Origin: Algoriphagus iocasae
GTDB lineage: Bacteria > Bacteroidota > Bacteroidia > Cytophagales > Cyclobacteriaceae
DNA length: 64,000 nt
Direction: 5' to 3'
Assembly: GCF_014206875.1 (NCBI RefSeq)
Contig: NZ_JACIJO010000003.1
Location: forward strand, 948,660 to 1,012,659
Part shown: piece by piece, positions 1 to 8,995 of the stretch
Layout of the letters: every line of letters starts with the position of its first letter
Position numbering within the stretch: position 1 is the stretch's first letter
Program-made: the position numbers and the translations under genes
Notes under the pieces: model-generated
The model's input: only the letters and a program-made list of their open reading frames with translations
The model's database searches: none
What the model was told of the DNA's origin: nothing

Positions 1-2711
1 TCTAACTTTAATCCAAAATTTTCAATCGTCTGTAAATCAGGTCCATATACTTTGATTCCCATAGGAGCTCTCATGCCAGTTTGAAGCATGATCAAGCGCG
101 TTTCTATTGGCTGTAATTTTGGTGCTGAAGTCACTCCCGGGATTTTGGTGACTTTGAGGATTTCATTCCAAATATCATCTGGGGAGTTCACATGGCTTCT
201 CCAGTTTCGATAGTACAAGCCATCCTCATCTGGCATCAATTGTGATTTTTTAATTCCTTTTGCGATGGCATCCTGATTGGATAATGTATCTCCGGATTTC
301 AAAATGAATCGGTCATTGTCGTCGGTTTGGAATCTTAAGCGATACCCATCTTCATCCAAAATGTATTCAGGCTTATAATTGATCACATTTTCATACATGG
401 AGATAGGAGCGGGGTCCAATGCCGATTCAACCCTACCCAACTTGCCGACTGTTAATTCCACTTCTGGAATATTAGTCAGCATCATATCTAGCTGAGAAAC
501 GACTTTGCCATTGAATTCAATTCCTGAATGAGGCATGGATGTTGGCATCAACAAGAAGCTTCCTTCATCCAAGGATGGCATAAATTCTTTTCCTATTCCA
601 GGGAAAGTATGGGTCAATGAAGCCCAAACTTTGGTTGGTCGAATATTCACACCTATGGCATCAAATCCTTTCGGGATGAATCCAAATATGCCATTTACTC
701 CCAACCATATACTTCCAGCAAGCAGAATGAGGATTGCAGGAATGCTCAGAAATGCTTTTTTATGGTCGAGGCACCATTTCAAGATACTTTTGTAATAGTA
801 TTCTAGAATAGCAAAAGCACCTAAAATCAATCCAACAAGAAAGGCTACAAAGATGAAATTGATTAATAGACTCTCTGCAGGTCCAAGTGGAAGCCAGTAT
901 TTTGCTAGTAGCCAAACCACCCCGATCACCACCAGATAGAGTTCCGCATTTTTTACAATGCTGTTTGTTCGTTTGCTTAATGGAATTCCTGAAGTCTTCA
1001 TATAGGACTTTCCAAAACTCAATGCTCCGAATAAGATAAGCATTACACCAGCCCAGGTGTATCCGAAAAACAAACTGATGACTCCTAAAACCAAAAGGGC
1101 TACAGGGATGAATTTCTGGAATTTTGATTTTTTAAGATTGATCCCGAAAAAGAAATGCGCCAAACTAGGCAAAATCAAAAGGGAGACAATTAATGCAGCT
1201 ACCAAAGCAAAAGTCTTCGTAAAAGCAAGAGGCCCAAACAACTTTCCTTCTGCCGCTTCTAATGTAAATACCGGAATAAAGGAGACAATCGTTGTGGAAA
1301 CAGCTGTCAGTATAGCTGTTGCTACTTCTGAGGATGCCTTGTAAATGGTGTCAATTAGTTTTTGTTCCTCAGGTGCCTCATCGATGTGTTTGATGATGTT
1401 TTCGGAAAGTATAATTCCCAGATCGACCATGGTACCGATGGCAATGGCAATCCCCGATAATGCTACGATGTTAGCATCCACACCAAAATACCTCATGGCA
1501 ATGAATACCATCAAAACGGATATTGGTAATAAACTGGAAATCAATAGTGAAGCCCGAAGGTTATAAACCATCACAATAACTACCAAAATGGTGATCAAGA
1601 GCTCCAAAGTCAAAGCTTCTTCTAGAGTTCCTAAGGTTTCGTTTATCAACTGGGAACGGTCATAAAATGGCACTATGGTCAGTTGGCTTTCGGTGCCATT
1701 TGCCAATGTTTTCTTAGGTAAACCGGAACTGATTTCTGAGATTTTCCCCTTGACATCCTGAATCACAGCAAGTGGATTAGCTCCATATCTTGCGACAACA
1801 ACTCCGCCAACGACTTCTGCTCCGTCTTTATCCAAAGCTCCTCTTCTATTGGCAGGTCCCAAAGAAACAACAGCTATATCCTTGATTCGGATAGGGACAT
1901 TGTCCTGTACAGCAACCACTGCCTTTTCTATATCTTCTAGATTTTTGATGTATCCCAGGCCTCGAACCAAATACTCAGCTTGATTTATTTCGATGGTTTT
2001 GGCTCCAACATCACGGTTAGATTTCTTTACCGCTTCCATGACTTTCGTCAGAGGAATATTGAATGCTTTTAGCGCATCAGGATTTACGTCGATTTGATAT
2101 TCTTGCACATAGCCCCCAATAGATGCTACTTCCGAAACTCCTTCGACAGCATTCAAAGCATATTTAACATAGAAATCCTGAACCGATCTGATTTCGTGTA
2201 GATCCCAGCCTCCGGTTGGATTTCCGTTGGAATCCCGGCCTTCAAGGGTATACCAATAAACCTGACCCAAGGCGGTTGCATCAGGACCAAGAGCTGGTTG
2301 AACTCCCTCAGGCAATAATCCCGAAGGCAAGGAATTCAGTTTTTCAAGAATTCTTGACCTTGACCAATAGAACTCAGTGTCTTCATTGAATATGATGTAA
2401 ATGCTGGAAAAGCCGAAAATGGAAGAACTTCGGATGGATTTTACCCCCGGAATTCCCAATAAATAGGTGGTCAAAGGATAGGAAATTTGATCCTCAATAT
2501 CTTGAGGAGATCTTCCCGGCCAATTGGTAAAAACAATTTGCTGGTTATCTCCGATATCCGGAATAGCATCCACAGGCACTGGATCAGAAGGTAATGAACC
2601 TACTTCCCAACCAAATGGAGCGGTAATAATTCCCCAAAGGATCATAGCGATCAAAAGGATAACTGTTACCAGTTTATTTTCAAGAAAGTACTTGATGATA
2701 GAATTTAACAT
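1..2711 (-). CDS. cusA: CusA-type heavy-metal RND efflux pump, 3' end cut by window
   Basis: Proton-driven inner-membrane pump that moves Cu(I)/Ag(I) from periplasm or cytoplasm to the outside through a tripartite complex. About 903 codons are visible; the gene runs off the window. The N-terminus (IPDIGDNQQIVF, GRSPQDIEDQISYPLT) and the TM4 relay motif (GIAIAIGTMVDLGIILSEN) are typical of the CusA/CzcA family. Met722, Met772 and Met875 align by context with the copper-binding methionine triad of E. coli CusA, favouring Cu/Ag over Zn/Co/Ni. An extra stretch with several hydrophobic segments lies mid-protein, and an insertion separates the last two methionines. It is the last visible gene of the copper island, 97 bp after the HYC_CC_PP gene. 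Its CusB and CusC partners must lie outside the window. Confidence 0.93.
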   Translation of the reverse strand, partial: MLNSIIKYFLENKLVTVILLIAMILWGIITAPFGWEVGSLPSDPVPVDAIPDIGDNQQIVFTNWPGRSPQDIEDQISYPLTTYLLGIPGVKSIRSSSIFGFSSIYIIFNEDTEFYWSRSRILEKLNSLPSGLLPEGVQPALGPDATALGQVYWYTLEGRDSNGNPTGGWDLHEIRSVQDFYVKYALNAVEGVSEVASIGGYVQEYQIDVNPDALKAFNIPLTKVMEAVKKSNRDVGAKTIEINQAEYLVRGLGYIKNLEDIEKAVVAVQDNVPIRIKDIAVVSLGPANRRGALDKDGAEVVGGVVVARYGANPLAVIQDVKGKISEISSGLPKKTLANGTESQLTIVPFYDRSQLINETLGTLEEALTLELLITILVVIVMVYNLRASLLISSLLPISVLMVFIAMRYFGVDANIVALSGIAIAIGTMVDLGIILSENIIKHIDEAPEEQKLIDTIYKASSEVATAILTAVSTTIVSFIPVFTLEAAEGKLFGPLAFTKTFALVAALIVSLLILPSLAHFFFGINLKKSKFQKFIPVALLVLGVISLFFGYTWAGVMLILFGALSFGKSYMKTSGIPLSKRTNSIVKNAELYLVVIGVVWLLAKYWLPLGPAESLLINFIFVAFLVGLILGAFAILEYYYKSILKWCLDHKKAFLSIPAILILLAGSIWLGVNGIFGFIPKGFDAIGVNIRPTKVWASLTHTFPGIGKEFMPSLDEGSFLLMPTSMPHSGIEFNGKVVSQLDMMLTNIPEVELTVGKLGRVESALDPAPISMYENVINYKPEYILDEDGYRLRFQTDDNDRFILKSGDTLSNQDAIAKGIKKSQLMPDEDGLYYRNWRSHVNSPDDIWNEILKVTKIPGVTSAPKLQPIETRLIMLQTGMRAPMGIKVYGPDLQTIENFGLKL

Positions 2712-2808
2712 GTGATGTATCTGATAAAATGACCAGAATAGGAATTGACCAATCTTGATTTACAAGGTTTGGAAAGGATTGAGGTTTTCACCTCAGAGCA
2801 TCACAGTA

Positions 2809-3228
2809 TTAAATAAGGAAAGTTTGAAACAAAACTTGATGGTCCTGTTTCAGAAAGGGAGGGGTGTAATAGGAATATTCAGCAATTGAAGTTTCCTGAA
2901 TGTTTCCGTTAAAAATAAAAGTATGTACAAATGCGACAGCGAAATCGAGATGAAGATTGATCCCAGCTTTTGCAAAGCTGAAATCTTCATCCATATTCAT
3001 TACCTCAAATTCATTGTCACAGCAATTGGAGGACTTGAAATGATTTGGATGGTCTTCGTCAGAATCACAATCTGGAGTTTTCTGCTCCATCCCACAATTG
3101 ATGTGAGACGCTTTAATAGACATTTCACTCAACATCTCCATTCCACCGCAGAAATGAGTGGATTTAGCCATCCCAATGCTTACGAAAAGCAGGATGAAGG
3201 ATAGTGCTATGGAAATAGTCTTTTTCAA
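2809..3228 (-). CDS. HYC_CC_PP family small secreted protein
   Basis: A 139-residue exported protein of the Bacteroidota HYC_CC_PP family, which is usually found beside heavy-metal transporters; its exact role is unknown. It has an N-terminal signal peptide (MKKTISIALSFILLF), then H-F-C near residue 25, an N-C-C-D motif near residue 70 and a late Y-T-P-P motif, which give the family its name. Cys, His and Met are frequent, consistent with metal binding. Translation seems to begin at TTG: no in-frame ATG occurs upstream before a stop, and the next Met is inside the signal peptide. It lies 33 bp after the CHY zinc-finger gene. Confidence 0.8.
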   Translation of the reverse strand: MKKTISIALSFILLFVSIGMAKSTHFCGGMEMLSEMSIKASHINCGMEQKTPDCDSDEDHPNHFKSSNCCDNEFEVMNMDEDFSFAKAGINLHLDFAVAFVHTFIFNGNIQETSIAEYSYYTPPFLKQDHQVLFQTFLI

Positions 3229-3261
3229 CGCTGTAAAATTATGCTTTTTTTATGATTTAGG

Positions 3262-3696
3262 TTATTCTATTTTCTTCTTATCTGTTTCGAAGTACAAATG
3301 GTAGTGGTTACTACATCCAGGATTGAATGCTGCTTTGCAATTTGGGCAGGTGTTGTTACTGCTTTGATAATCAGCTATTGACAATTCTGTGCCGCAAACT
3401 CCGCAAAGAATTGCTTTCGAATCAAATTCAGATTTTGGCCAAACCTTAGGATCATGATCTGCAGTTTCCTCATGGCAAGAATAGCATGGATAATACTTTT
3501 CGCAGCATTTAAATTTGATCGCAATAATATCCAAATCAGAATGCCAATGCTGACATCTGGTTTGGTTGTCTATAGGTTTTCCGTAGACATTGATCCCTTT
3601 AATACTTGATTTGACCACTGGCAATGCCAAATTTGTTTGTGCTTTTGCACTGGCAATTAAGGTAAAAAGCAGAAAGAACAATAAGATTTTTCGCAT
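3262..3696 (-). CDS. CHY zinc-finger protein with a signal peptide
   Basis: A 144-residue protein built almost wholly of a CHY-type zinc finger, with many paired Cys/His ligands (RCQHWH, KCCEKYYPCYSCH, LCGVCG, CPNCKAAFNPGCSNHYHLYF). Family members are normally cytosolic. This one begins with a clear signal peptide (MRKILLFFLLFTLIASAKAQ) before the usual family start near V-Y-G-K-P-I-D. The first Met is the only Met in the protein, so an internal ATG start is excluded. It lies between the HMA chaperone (26 bp) and the HYC_CC_PP gene (33 bp), suggesting a periplasmic metal-binding role. That function is inference. Confidence 0.85.
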   Translation of the reverse strand: MRKILLFFLLFTLIASAKAQTNLALPVVKSSIKGINVYGKPIDNQTRCQHWHSDLDIIAIKFKCCEKYYPCYSCHEETADHDPKVWPKSEFDSKAILCGVCGTELSIADYQSSNNTCPNCKAAFNPGCSNHYHLYFETDKKKIE

Positions 3697-3722
3697 TCCT
3701 GAAATTTCAATTCAATTGCAAT

Positions 3723-3932
3723 TTATTCAGGTTTGGCAATAAATCCTGCTTTGATCACCGTTTTAAAGACTTCTTCGGGAGTAATATCCTCAGATTCTAC
3801 GGTTAAAATGCGATCATCACTCTCCAGATCTACATTCCAGGATTGGATTTTAGGTTCTGCATTTAGCATTGGAGTGACTTTAGCCAGACAATTACCGCAA
3901 TTGATGTTGGTTTTGAATTTTTGAGTTTTCAT
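3723..3932 (-). CDS. CopZ-like heavy-metal-associated (HMA) chaperone
   Basis: A 69-residue single-domain HMA protein with the metal-binding motif NCGNC near residues 11-15 and the expected beta-alpha-beta-beta-alpha-beta length. The family carries Cu(I) to P-type ATPases and regulators. It is short, has no signal peptide and is probably cytosolic. It lies downstream of copA on the same strand, separated by a 263-bp gap that holds a palindromic repeat. It leads a tight trio with the CHY and HYC_CC_PP genes. It may be transcribed separately from copA. Confidence 0.85.
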   Translation of the reverse strand: MKTQKFKTNINCGNCLAKVTPMLNAEPKIQSWNVDLESDDRILTVESEDITPEEVFKTVIKAGFIAKPE

Positions 3933-4002
3933 AATGGATCAGTATTAATTTAATATTTAATCAGTTTGAGGACTTTCTATTTTTTCTAGTAAAAATATTA
4001 AA

Positions 4003-4054
4003 TGTCAGGCTGAGCGGAGTCGAAGCCGGGTCCTCGACTCCGCTCGGACTGACA
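4003..4054. repeat. Palindromic interspersed repeat (REP-like hairpin)
   Basis: Two 21-nt arms (4003-4023 and 4034-4054) are reverse complements at 19 of 21 positions, around a 10-nt GC-rich loop. Each arm carries the core GAGCGGAGTCGA. GC content is much higher than the flanking DNA. Repeats with a TGTCAG...GTCGA core are common between genes in Bacteroidota (recalled, not searched). No coding potential is evident. Confidence 0.75.
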
Positions 4055-4124
4055 AATTTGAAAATCCTATTTCTATTTTATATCTATTCAATGTTTTAAA
4101 ATGGGTTTAAATCAATAGTTGTGT

Positions 4125-4190
4125 TGAAAGGTTGTAAAGTTGTAAGGTTGATTTACTCAACTTGGTACTTTAGACATTGTACTTTGTACC
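4125..4190. repeat. Low-complexity intergenic repeat tract
   Basis: Near-repeats of TTGTAAAG/TTGTAAGG are followed by GTACTTT units, ending in a GGTAC...GTACC inverted pair (4164-4190). It lies just before the copA stop codon (downstream of copA). Similar GTACTTTG-type strings are found between genes in related genomes (recalled). Only one clear tract is visible here, plus a degenerate one near 32685. Confidence 0.4.
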
Positions 4191-4195
4191 AAATG

Positions 4196-6433
4196 CTAGA
4201 TTTTCTTACCCTTTAACCTAAGACTATTCAAAACTACCGAGACGGAACTGAATGCCATTGCTCCACCAGCAATCATCGGATCCAACAAGAATCCGTTAAT
4301 TGGATAAAGCAATCCAGCTGCAATCGGAATCCCAATCAGATTGTAAATAAATGCCCAAAATAGGTTTTGATGAATTCCATGAACAGTCATTTTTGAAAGC
4401 CTTAAAGCCTTTGGAATTGCCTCTAAATCGGAAGATATAATGGTCATTTTAGCCACATCCATAGCAATGTCAGATCCATGACCCATCGCAATGCTGACAT
4501 CTGCCTGTGCCAAAGCTTCGGAATCATTTATCCCATCGCCGACCATCGCGACGACTTTTCCCTGGCTTTGAAGGTCCTTGATGAATTCTGATTTGTCAGA
4601 AGGTAAAACCTCCGATCTAAAATCAGTCAGACCAACTTGCTTGGCTACTTCTGCCGCTGTCTGCTGATTATCTCCAGTAAGCATGTAGACATCGATCTTT
4701 TGGTTTTTTAGCTCCTCGATTGCCTTTTTTGAACTAGGCTTGATTTCATCAGAAATGGATAAAACTGCAAGAAGTTCATTTTTATTGGCAAAGTAAATCA
4801 CGGTTTTGGCCTCTGATTTCCATTGATTCGCTTTCTTCTCAAACTCATTTGAAATCGAAATTCCTTCGGATTCCAACAATCTTTGATTCCCGACGAAATA
4901 GGTCATTCCTGATTCATCCTCTGCTTTGGCTCCTTTCCCAGTGATACTTTGGAAATTCTTGATAGTGGATTTTTTGACCTGGCTTTCTACCAAATGCTTA
5001 GAAACTGCCTCCGCTAATGGATGCTCTGACTTGGATTCAATAGCCAGAAGAATTGGATTGAAATTCCCTTTATTTTCTTCAGAAAGCCATTTTTCATTGC
5101 TTACACTTGGTTTTCCTGCTGTGATGGTTCCAGTTTTATCTAAGACAATCGCATTTACTTTGTGCGCCAATTCCAAGCTTTCGGCATCTTTGATCAGGAT
5201 ATTGTTTTCTGCTCCTTTTCCAATTCCCACCATGATAGCGGTAGGGGTGGCAAGGCCCAAAGCACAAGGACATGCAATCACCAAGACTGTCACGGAAGTC
5301 AGAAGCGCATGGGTAAATGCCTCATCTCCACCAAAAAACATCCAAGCTCCAAAGGTTATAATAGAAATCAGAATTACTGTAGGGACAAAGATCCCCGCAA
5401 TTTTATCCGCCAATTTCTGTACTGGAGCTTTGCTGCCTTGAGCTTCCTGAACTCGTTTGATTATTTGGGAAAGGAGGGTTTCGCTACCTACTTTTTCAGC
5501 CTTGAAATGAAAGCTTCCTTTTTGATTGACCGTGCCTGCAAAGACTGCATCCTTTTCTTTTTTCTCTACTGGAACTGGTTCGCCAGAAATCATACTTTCG
5601 TCGACAAAAGAGCTTCCAGAGATTACATTCCCGTCTACAGGGATTTTTTCTCCAGGTCTAACGATGATTTCATAGCCTTTTTGGACTTCTGAAATTGGGA
5701 TTTCTTTTTCCTCTCCATCGATAATCGCTTTTAGCGATTTTGGTTGGAGCCCCATCAGCTTTTTTAAAGCCGTAGTAGTATTGGATTTTGCTTTTTCTTC
5801 GAGAAGCTTACCAAAACTGATAAAAGTGATAATAACAGTAGCCGCTTCAAAATAAACATGAGGCATAATCCCTCTTTCAGTCCAGAACTCCGGAAATAAC
5901 GTGTTTAAAACACTGAAAACAAAGGCTATTCCAGTACTCAAAGCTACCAGCGTATCCATATTTGCTTTGCCATGTTTGGCTTGCTTCCAGGCATTTACAA
6001 AGAAGCTTTTACCAAAAATGAAGAGAACAGGAATGGCTAGAACCATAGAAATCCATTTTCCCTGTTCCCAATCCATAAAAAACATCCCAAGAATAAATAT
6101 CGGAAGGGTCAGAATTGCTGCTCCAATCGTTCTTTTCTTTACTTGTTCGTAATATTCTTGCTGTGCTTTCTCTCCGGCTTCTTCTGAATTTCCTTCAGTG
6201 ACGACCAAACCATAACCGATCTCGGTCAAAGCTTCATTTAAACCCTCAGGTTGAATTTGGCTGGGATCATATTCCACTAAAACAGAATTGGATGCGAAAT
6301 TGACCGAAGCAGATTTTACACCATCAGTATAGGATAAGATGGTTTCAACACTATTGGCACAGGATGCACAAGTCATCCCAGTGACTGGGAAAGTGTTTTT
6401 TACTAATTCTATATTACTTGTAGTGGTTGACAT
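4196..6433 (-). CDS. copA: Copper-exporting P1B-type ATPase CopA
   Basis: A 745-residue ATP-driven pump that exports cytosolic Cu(I) across the inner membrane. It has one N-terminal HMA domain (MTCASC, Cys22 and Cys25), the actuator TGE-equivalent loop (SGEP, about 283-286), the membrane metal site CPC (388-390), the phosphorylation motif DKTGT (Asp432), the HP motif (EHPLAEAV) and the hinge GDGINDSEAL. Late membrane segments carry Y-N and M-A-F-S-S, the P1B-1 copper signature. It is 76 bp downstream of the MFS gene and precedes the HMA chaperone and CusA-type pump, so cytosolic and periplasmic copper export sit side by side. Confidence 0.97.
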   Translation of the reverse strand: MSTTTSNIELVKNTFPVTGMTCASCANSVETILSYTDGVKSASVNFASNSVLVEYDPSQIQPEGLNEALTEIGYGLVVTEGNSEEAGEKAQQEYYEQVKKRTIGAAILTLPIFILGMFFMDWEQGKWISMVLAIPVLFIFGKSFFVNAWKQAKHGKANMDTLVALSTGIAFVFSVLNTLFPEFWTERGIMPHVYFEAATVIITFISFGKLLEEKAKSNTTTALKKLMGLQPKSLKAIIDGEEKEIPISEVQKGYEIIVRPGEKIPVDGNVISGSSFVDESMISGEPVPVEKKEKDAVFAGTVNQKGSFHFKAEKVGSETLLSQIIKRVQEAQGSKAPVQKLADKIAGIFVPTVILISIITFGAWMFFGGDEAFTHALLTSVTVLVIACPCALGLATPTAIMVGIGKGAENNILIKDAESLELAHKVNAIVLDKTGTITAGKPSVSNEKWLSEENKGNFNPILLAIESKSEHPLAEAVSKHLVESQVKKSTIKNFQSITGKGAKAEDESGMTYFVGNQRLLESEGISISNEFEKKANQWKSEAKTVIYFANKNELLAVLSISDEIKPSSKKAIEELKNQKIDVYMLTGDNQQTAAEVAKQVGLTDFRSEVLPSDKSEFIKDLQSQGKVVAMVGDGINDSEALAQADVSIAMGHGSDIAMDVAKMTIISSDLEAIPKALRLSKMTVHGIHQNLFWAFIYNLIGIPIAAGLLYPINGFLLDPMIAGGAMAFSSVSVVLNSLRLKGKKI

Positions 6434-6509
6434 GATTTGTTGTGGTCTAATGACTTTACAAACTTCGGAATTATGTCATCCAATTTTGTTATGGAATTTT
6501 GAGCTTCTT

Positions 6510-7760
6510 TTATAAGATTTTGTCGACTGGAGAGCTTTCCTCCATTCTCAATTTTATGATAACTGATGAAGCGATGGTCAGTATTCCAATGGAAAAAATA
6601 GCTGTTGGAATTCCCCATTGGTCAGCAAGAATTCCTGATAAAATGGCTCCAAAAGCATATCCCAGGTCTCTCCATAATCGAAATGTGCCAATACTTTCTG
6701 CTCGTTGTACTGGATGGGTATGATCAGCGATTGCTGCCATAAATGTGGGATAAACCAAGGCTGTTCCAAAACCCAAAAGCACCATCAATAAAATCTGAAG
6801 ATGGTAATTCATCAAATTTGGAAGAAGCAAGAGGATCAAACCTTGAAGGAGCATTCCGCCAAAAATCATCTTCTTTTTAGAAAATAGATCTGCCATTTTC
6901 CCTGTTCCAAGCTGACCAATTCCCCAAATCAAAGGATAGGTAGCAGTAATTACACCTGTTTGGTTTAGACTGAATCCATTGGATAATAATAAAACCGGCA
7001 AAAGTCCCCAGACCATTCCGTCATTAAGGTTGTTGATCAATCCAGCTTGCGTGATGCTACTTAAGGTCTTGTTTTTGATTGAGGTCTGAAGGAAAACTCG
7101 TTCTACTTTTTCTAATGTTGCTGTTTCTGACTCTTTTTTCACAAAGTGATGGGTGTCTTTGACCAGAAAAATAGAAAGGAGTAATCCTAGAATTGAAACG
7201 ACAACTCCTATGTAAAACGGAGTGGGGGATACTCCGAATTTCTCAGCTAAGTACGCGGATAAATAGGCACTGACTCCCAAGGATAAATAGCCGGCAAACT
7301 CATTCATCCCCATCGCAAAACCTCTGTCTTTTTCCCCGACTAAGTCGATTTTCATGATGACCGTACTTCCCCAAGTCAAGCCTTGACTGACTCCTAAAAG
7401 GACATTTGCTAGAATAACATAATTCCAATTGCTAGCAAAAATCAAAAGAATTGGAACTGGAATGGCTAAAATCCATCCTAAAATCAAGAGCTTCTTTCGA
7501 CCGAAATTATTGGCAAATTTTCCTGTCAGGTAATTGGTTATAGCTTTGGAAAAGCCAAATGCTGTGATGAAAGATAAAAAAGCAAAATTGGAACTCAGAC
7601 CGAAAACTTCAGAAGCAAACTGAGGGAAAATTGAACGTTCCATTCCCAGCATTGATCCAACCAAAGCGTTGACAATGACTAGGACAAAGAATTGTTTCCA
7701 GTTTGCTTTAAGACCTAAAACAGGATTTGCCAAGAGATAAGAATTTGACACAAAGGTCAC
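6510..7760 (-). CDS. MFS transporter in the copper island
   Basis: A 416-residue polytopic protein with about 12 hydrophobic segments and a typical MFS loop between TM2 and TM3 (GKFANNFGRKKLL). The substrate is not evident. Its place between the Crp/Fnr regulator (38 bp) and copA (76 bp) suggests a metal- or stress-linked efflux role, which is inference. Translation appears to start at GTG, since an in-frame stop lies shortly upstream and no earlier ATG exists. The next Met falls after the first residues of TM1. Confidence 0.85.
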   Translation of the reverse strand: MTFVSNSYLLANPVLGLKANWKQFFVLVIVNALVGSMLGMERSIFPQFASEVFGLSSNFAFLSFITAFGFSKAITNYLTGKFANNFGRKKLLILGWILAIPVPILLIFASNWNYVILANVLLGVSQGLTWGSTVIMKIDLVGEKDRGFAMGMNEFAGYLSLGVSAYLSAYLAEKFGVSPTPFYIGVVVSILGLLLSIFLVKDTHHFVKKESETATLEKVERVFLQTSIKNKTLSSITQAGLINNLNDGMVWGLLPVLLLSNGFSLNQTGVITATYPLIWGIGQLGTGKMADLFSKKKMIFGGMLLQGLILLLLPNLMNYHLQILLMVLLGFGTALVYPTFMAAIADHTHPVQRAESIGTFRLWRDLGYAFGAILSGILADQWGIPTAIFSIGILTIASSVIIKLRMEESSPVDKIL

Positions 7761-7798
7761 TATCCCTGCTTCCTGATCCTTTTACATTTGTTAAATAA

Positions 7799-8383
7799 TC
7801 ATCGGATGCTCGCCCGGATTCTACTGAGGCTTACTTGGGTGATACCAAGGAAAGATGCGATATGTTTTAATGGGATTCTTTCCAAAAGCGAAGGGAAATC
7901 GCTTAGTAATTGTCGGTATCTTTCATCAGCGCTATGAAATTGCAAACTTTCAATTCTATTGACATAAGCTACGTAGGACATCTCCATCATTTTTCTAAAT
8001 AGCCTTTCTATTTCCGGATAAGAATCAAATAAGGTTTCCAATTTTGCCGCTGGAATTCCGATAAGTTCGGTGTCTTCAATAGCTTGAATGGCCTTTTTGC
8101 TGGGCTTTCCAGAGAACAAACTTTCGGCTCGGATGATCATGTCATTCTCAAAAGCAAAATATTCGGTGACATCAATTCCATCCTTCAAATAATAGATTCT
8201 TGCTAGTCCTGAACTGACAAAATAATAGGTGCGACAAGTTTGCCCAATTTCTTGGACATGTTTGTTTTTGGGAGTTTTTATTTCGAAAGCTATGGAATTT
8301 AAGGCTTCAGCTGCCTCTTCCGAAATGGGCTGAATTGCCCTAAAATAAGCGAGTAAAGAGGGGAAACCTTGTGTTTTTTCCAT
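7799..8383 (-). CDS. Crp/Fnr family transcriptional regulator
   Basis: A 194-residue regulator with an N-terminal cyclic-nucleotide-binding-like beta-barrel (about 20-120) and a C-terminal helix-turn-helix (about 165-190, HIASFLGITQVSLSRIR). This architecture is the common short Bacteroidota Crp/Fnr type. No Cys cluster for an iron-sulfur centre is seen. It lies 30 bp after the AraC-type gene and 38 bp before the MFS gene, so it is probably a local regulator of the copper island. The inverted repeat before the receptor gene at 11475-11510 is one candidate target. Confidence 0.88.
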   Translation of the reverse strand: MEKTQGFPSLLAYFRAIQPISEEAAEALNSIAFEIKTPKNKHVQEIGQTCRTYYFVSSGLARIYYLKDGIDVTEYFAFENDMIIRAESLFSGKPSKKAIQAIEDTELIGIPAAKLETLFDSYPEIERLFRKMMEMSYVAYVNRIESLQFHSADERYRQLLSDFPSLLERIPLKHIASFLGITQVSLSRIRASIR

Positions 8384-8413
8384 CTTTAAATGTAAGGAAT
8401 TCGCTTAATGAAT

Positions 8414-8986
8414 TTACAATTGGTCAAGGCCCTTGCGAATTGATTTTTTGTCTTTTTTAAACTCAGAGGGAGTCATCCCAGTCTCTTTTTTGAATTGAGT
8501 AGAAAGGTAGGCTACGCTGGAATAATCCATTTGAAATGCGATTTCGGATAAAGTCAGCTCATTATAGATGAGTAGCTCTTTGATCTTTTCGATTTTCTGT
8601 TTGGTGATGAATTTCTCTATCGTGATTCCTTCAACAGATGAAAACAACCGCGATAAATGGGAGTATTCCTGATTTAATTTTTCTGCAAGAAAAGTAGAAT
8701 AGTTGGTTTGAAGAGGTTCATTTGAATAATGAATTTGATCAATTAAAATGGATTTAATCTGTGAAATAATCGCTGATTTTTCGCCTTTCAAAAGTTCGAA
8801 TCCTTGATTATCTAATTTAGAGGAAAGCAGCTCTTCTTGCTTCTCAGTTAAAGTTTCCTGAAGGATAACTTTTCCCAATTCCACTGATTGAAATGAGATG
8901 TCCAACTTATTCATTGTCCTTTTTACTGCCTCAATACATCTTGGGCAGACCATGTTTTTAATTAAGATCTCTTTTGAATCGCTCAT
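8414..8986 (-). CDS. AraC-family regulator with an N-terminal HMA-like CxxC domain
   Basis: A 190-residue protein with two parts. Residues 1-70 look like a small HMA-like fold with a metal-binding motif MVCPRC (Cys14, Cys17). Residues 85-185 form an AraC/XylS helix-turn-helix domain (LTLSEIAFQMDYSSVAYLSTQFKKETG). The layout suggests a one-component copper or heavy-metal sensor. It follows the receptor gene by 9 bp and precedes Crp/Fnr, so both regulators sit inside the island they probably control. The sensing role is inference from the CxxC motif and the neighbours. Confidence 0.85.
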   Translation of the reverse strand: MSDSKEILIKNMVCPRCIEAVKRTMNKLDISFQSVELGKVILQETLTEKQEELLSSKLDNQGFELLKGEKSAIISQIKSILIDQIHYSNEPLQTNYSTFLAEKLNQEYSHLSRLFSSVEGITIEKFITKQKIEKIKELLIYNELTLSEIAFQMDYSSVAYLSTQFKKETGMTPSEFKKDKKSIRKGLDQL

Positions 8987-8995
8987 TCCAATTGG

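Noticed and set aside
535..1566. Plus-strand open frames inside 1-2711
   Set aside because: They are antisense to the CusA-type pump, whose minus-strand frame is long, motif-rich and continuous.
4926..6152. Plus-strand open frames antisense to copA
   Set aside because: They match no family and lie opposite conserved P-type ATPase motifs.
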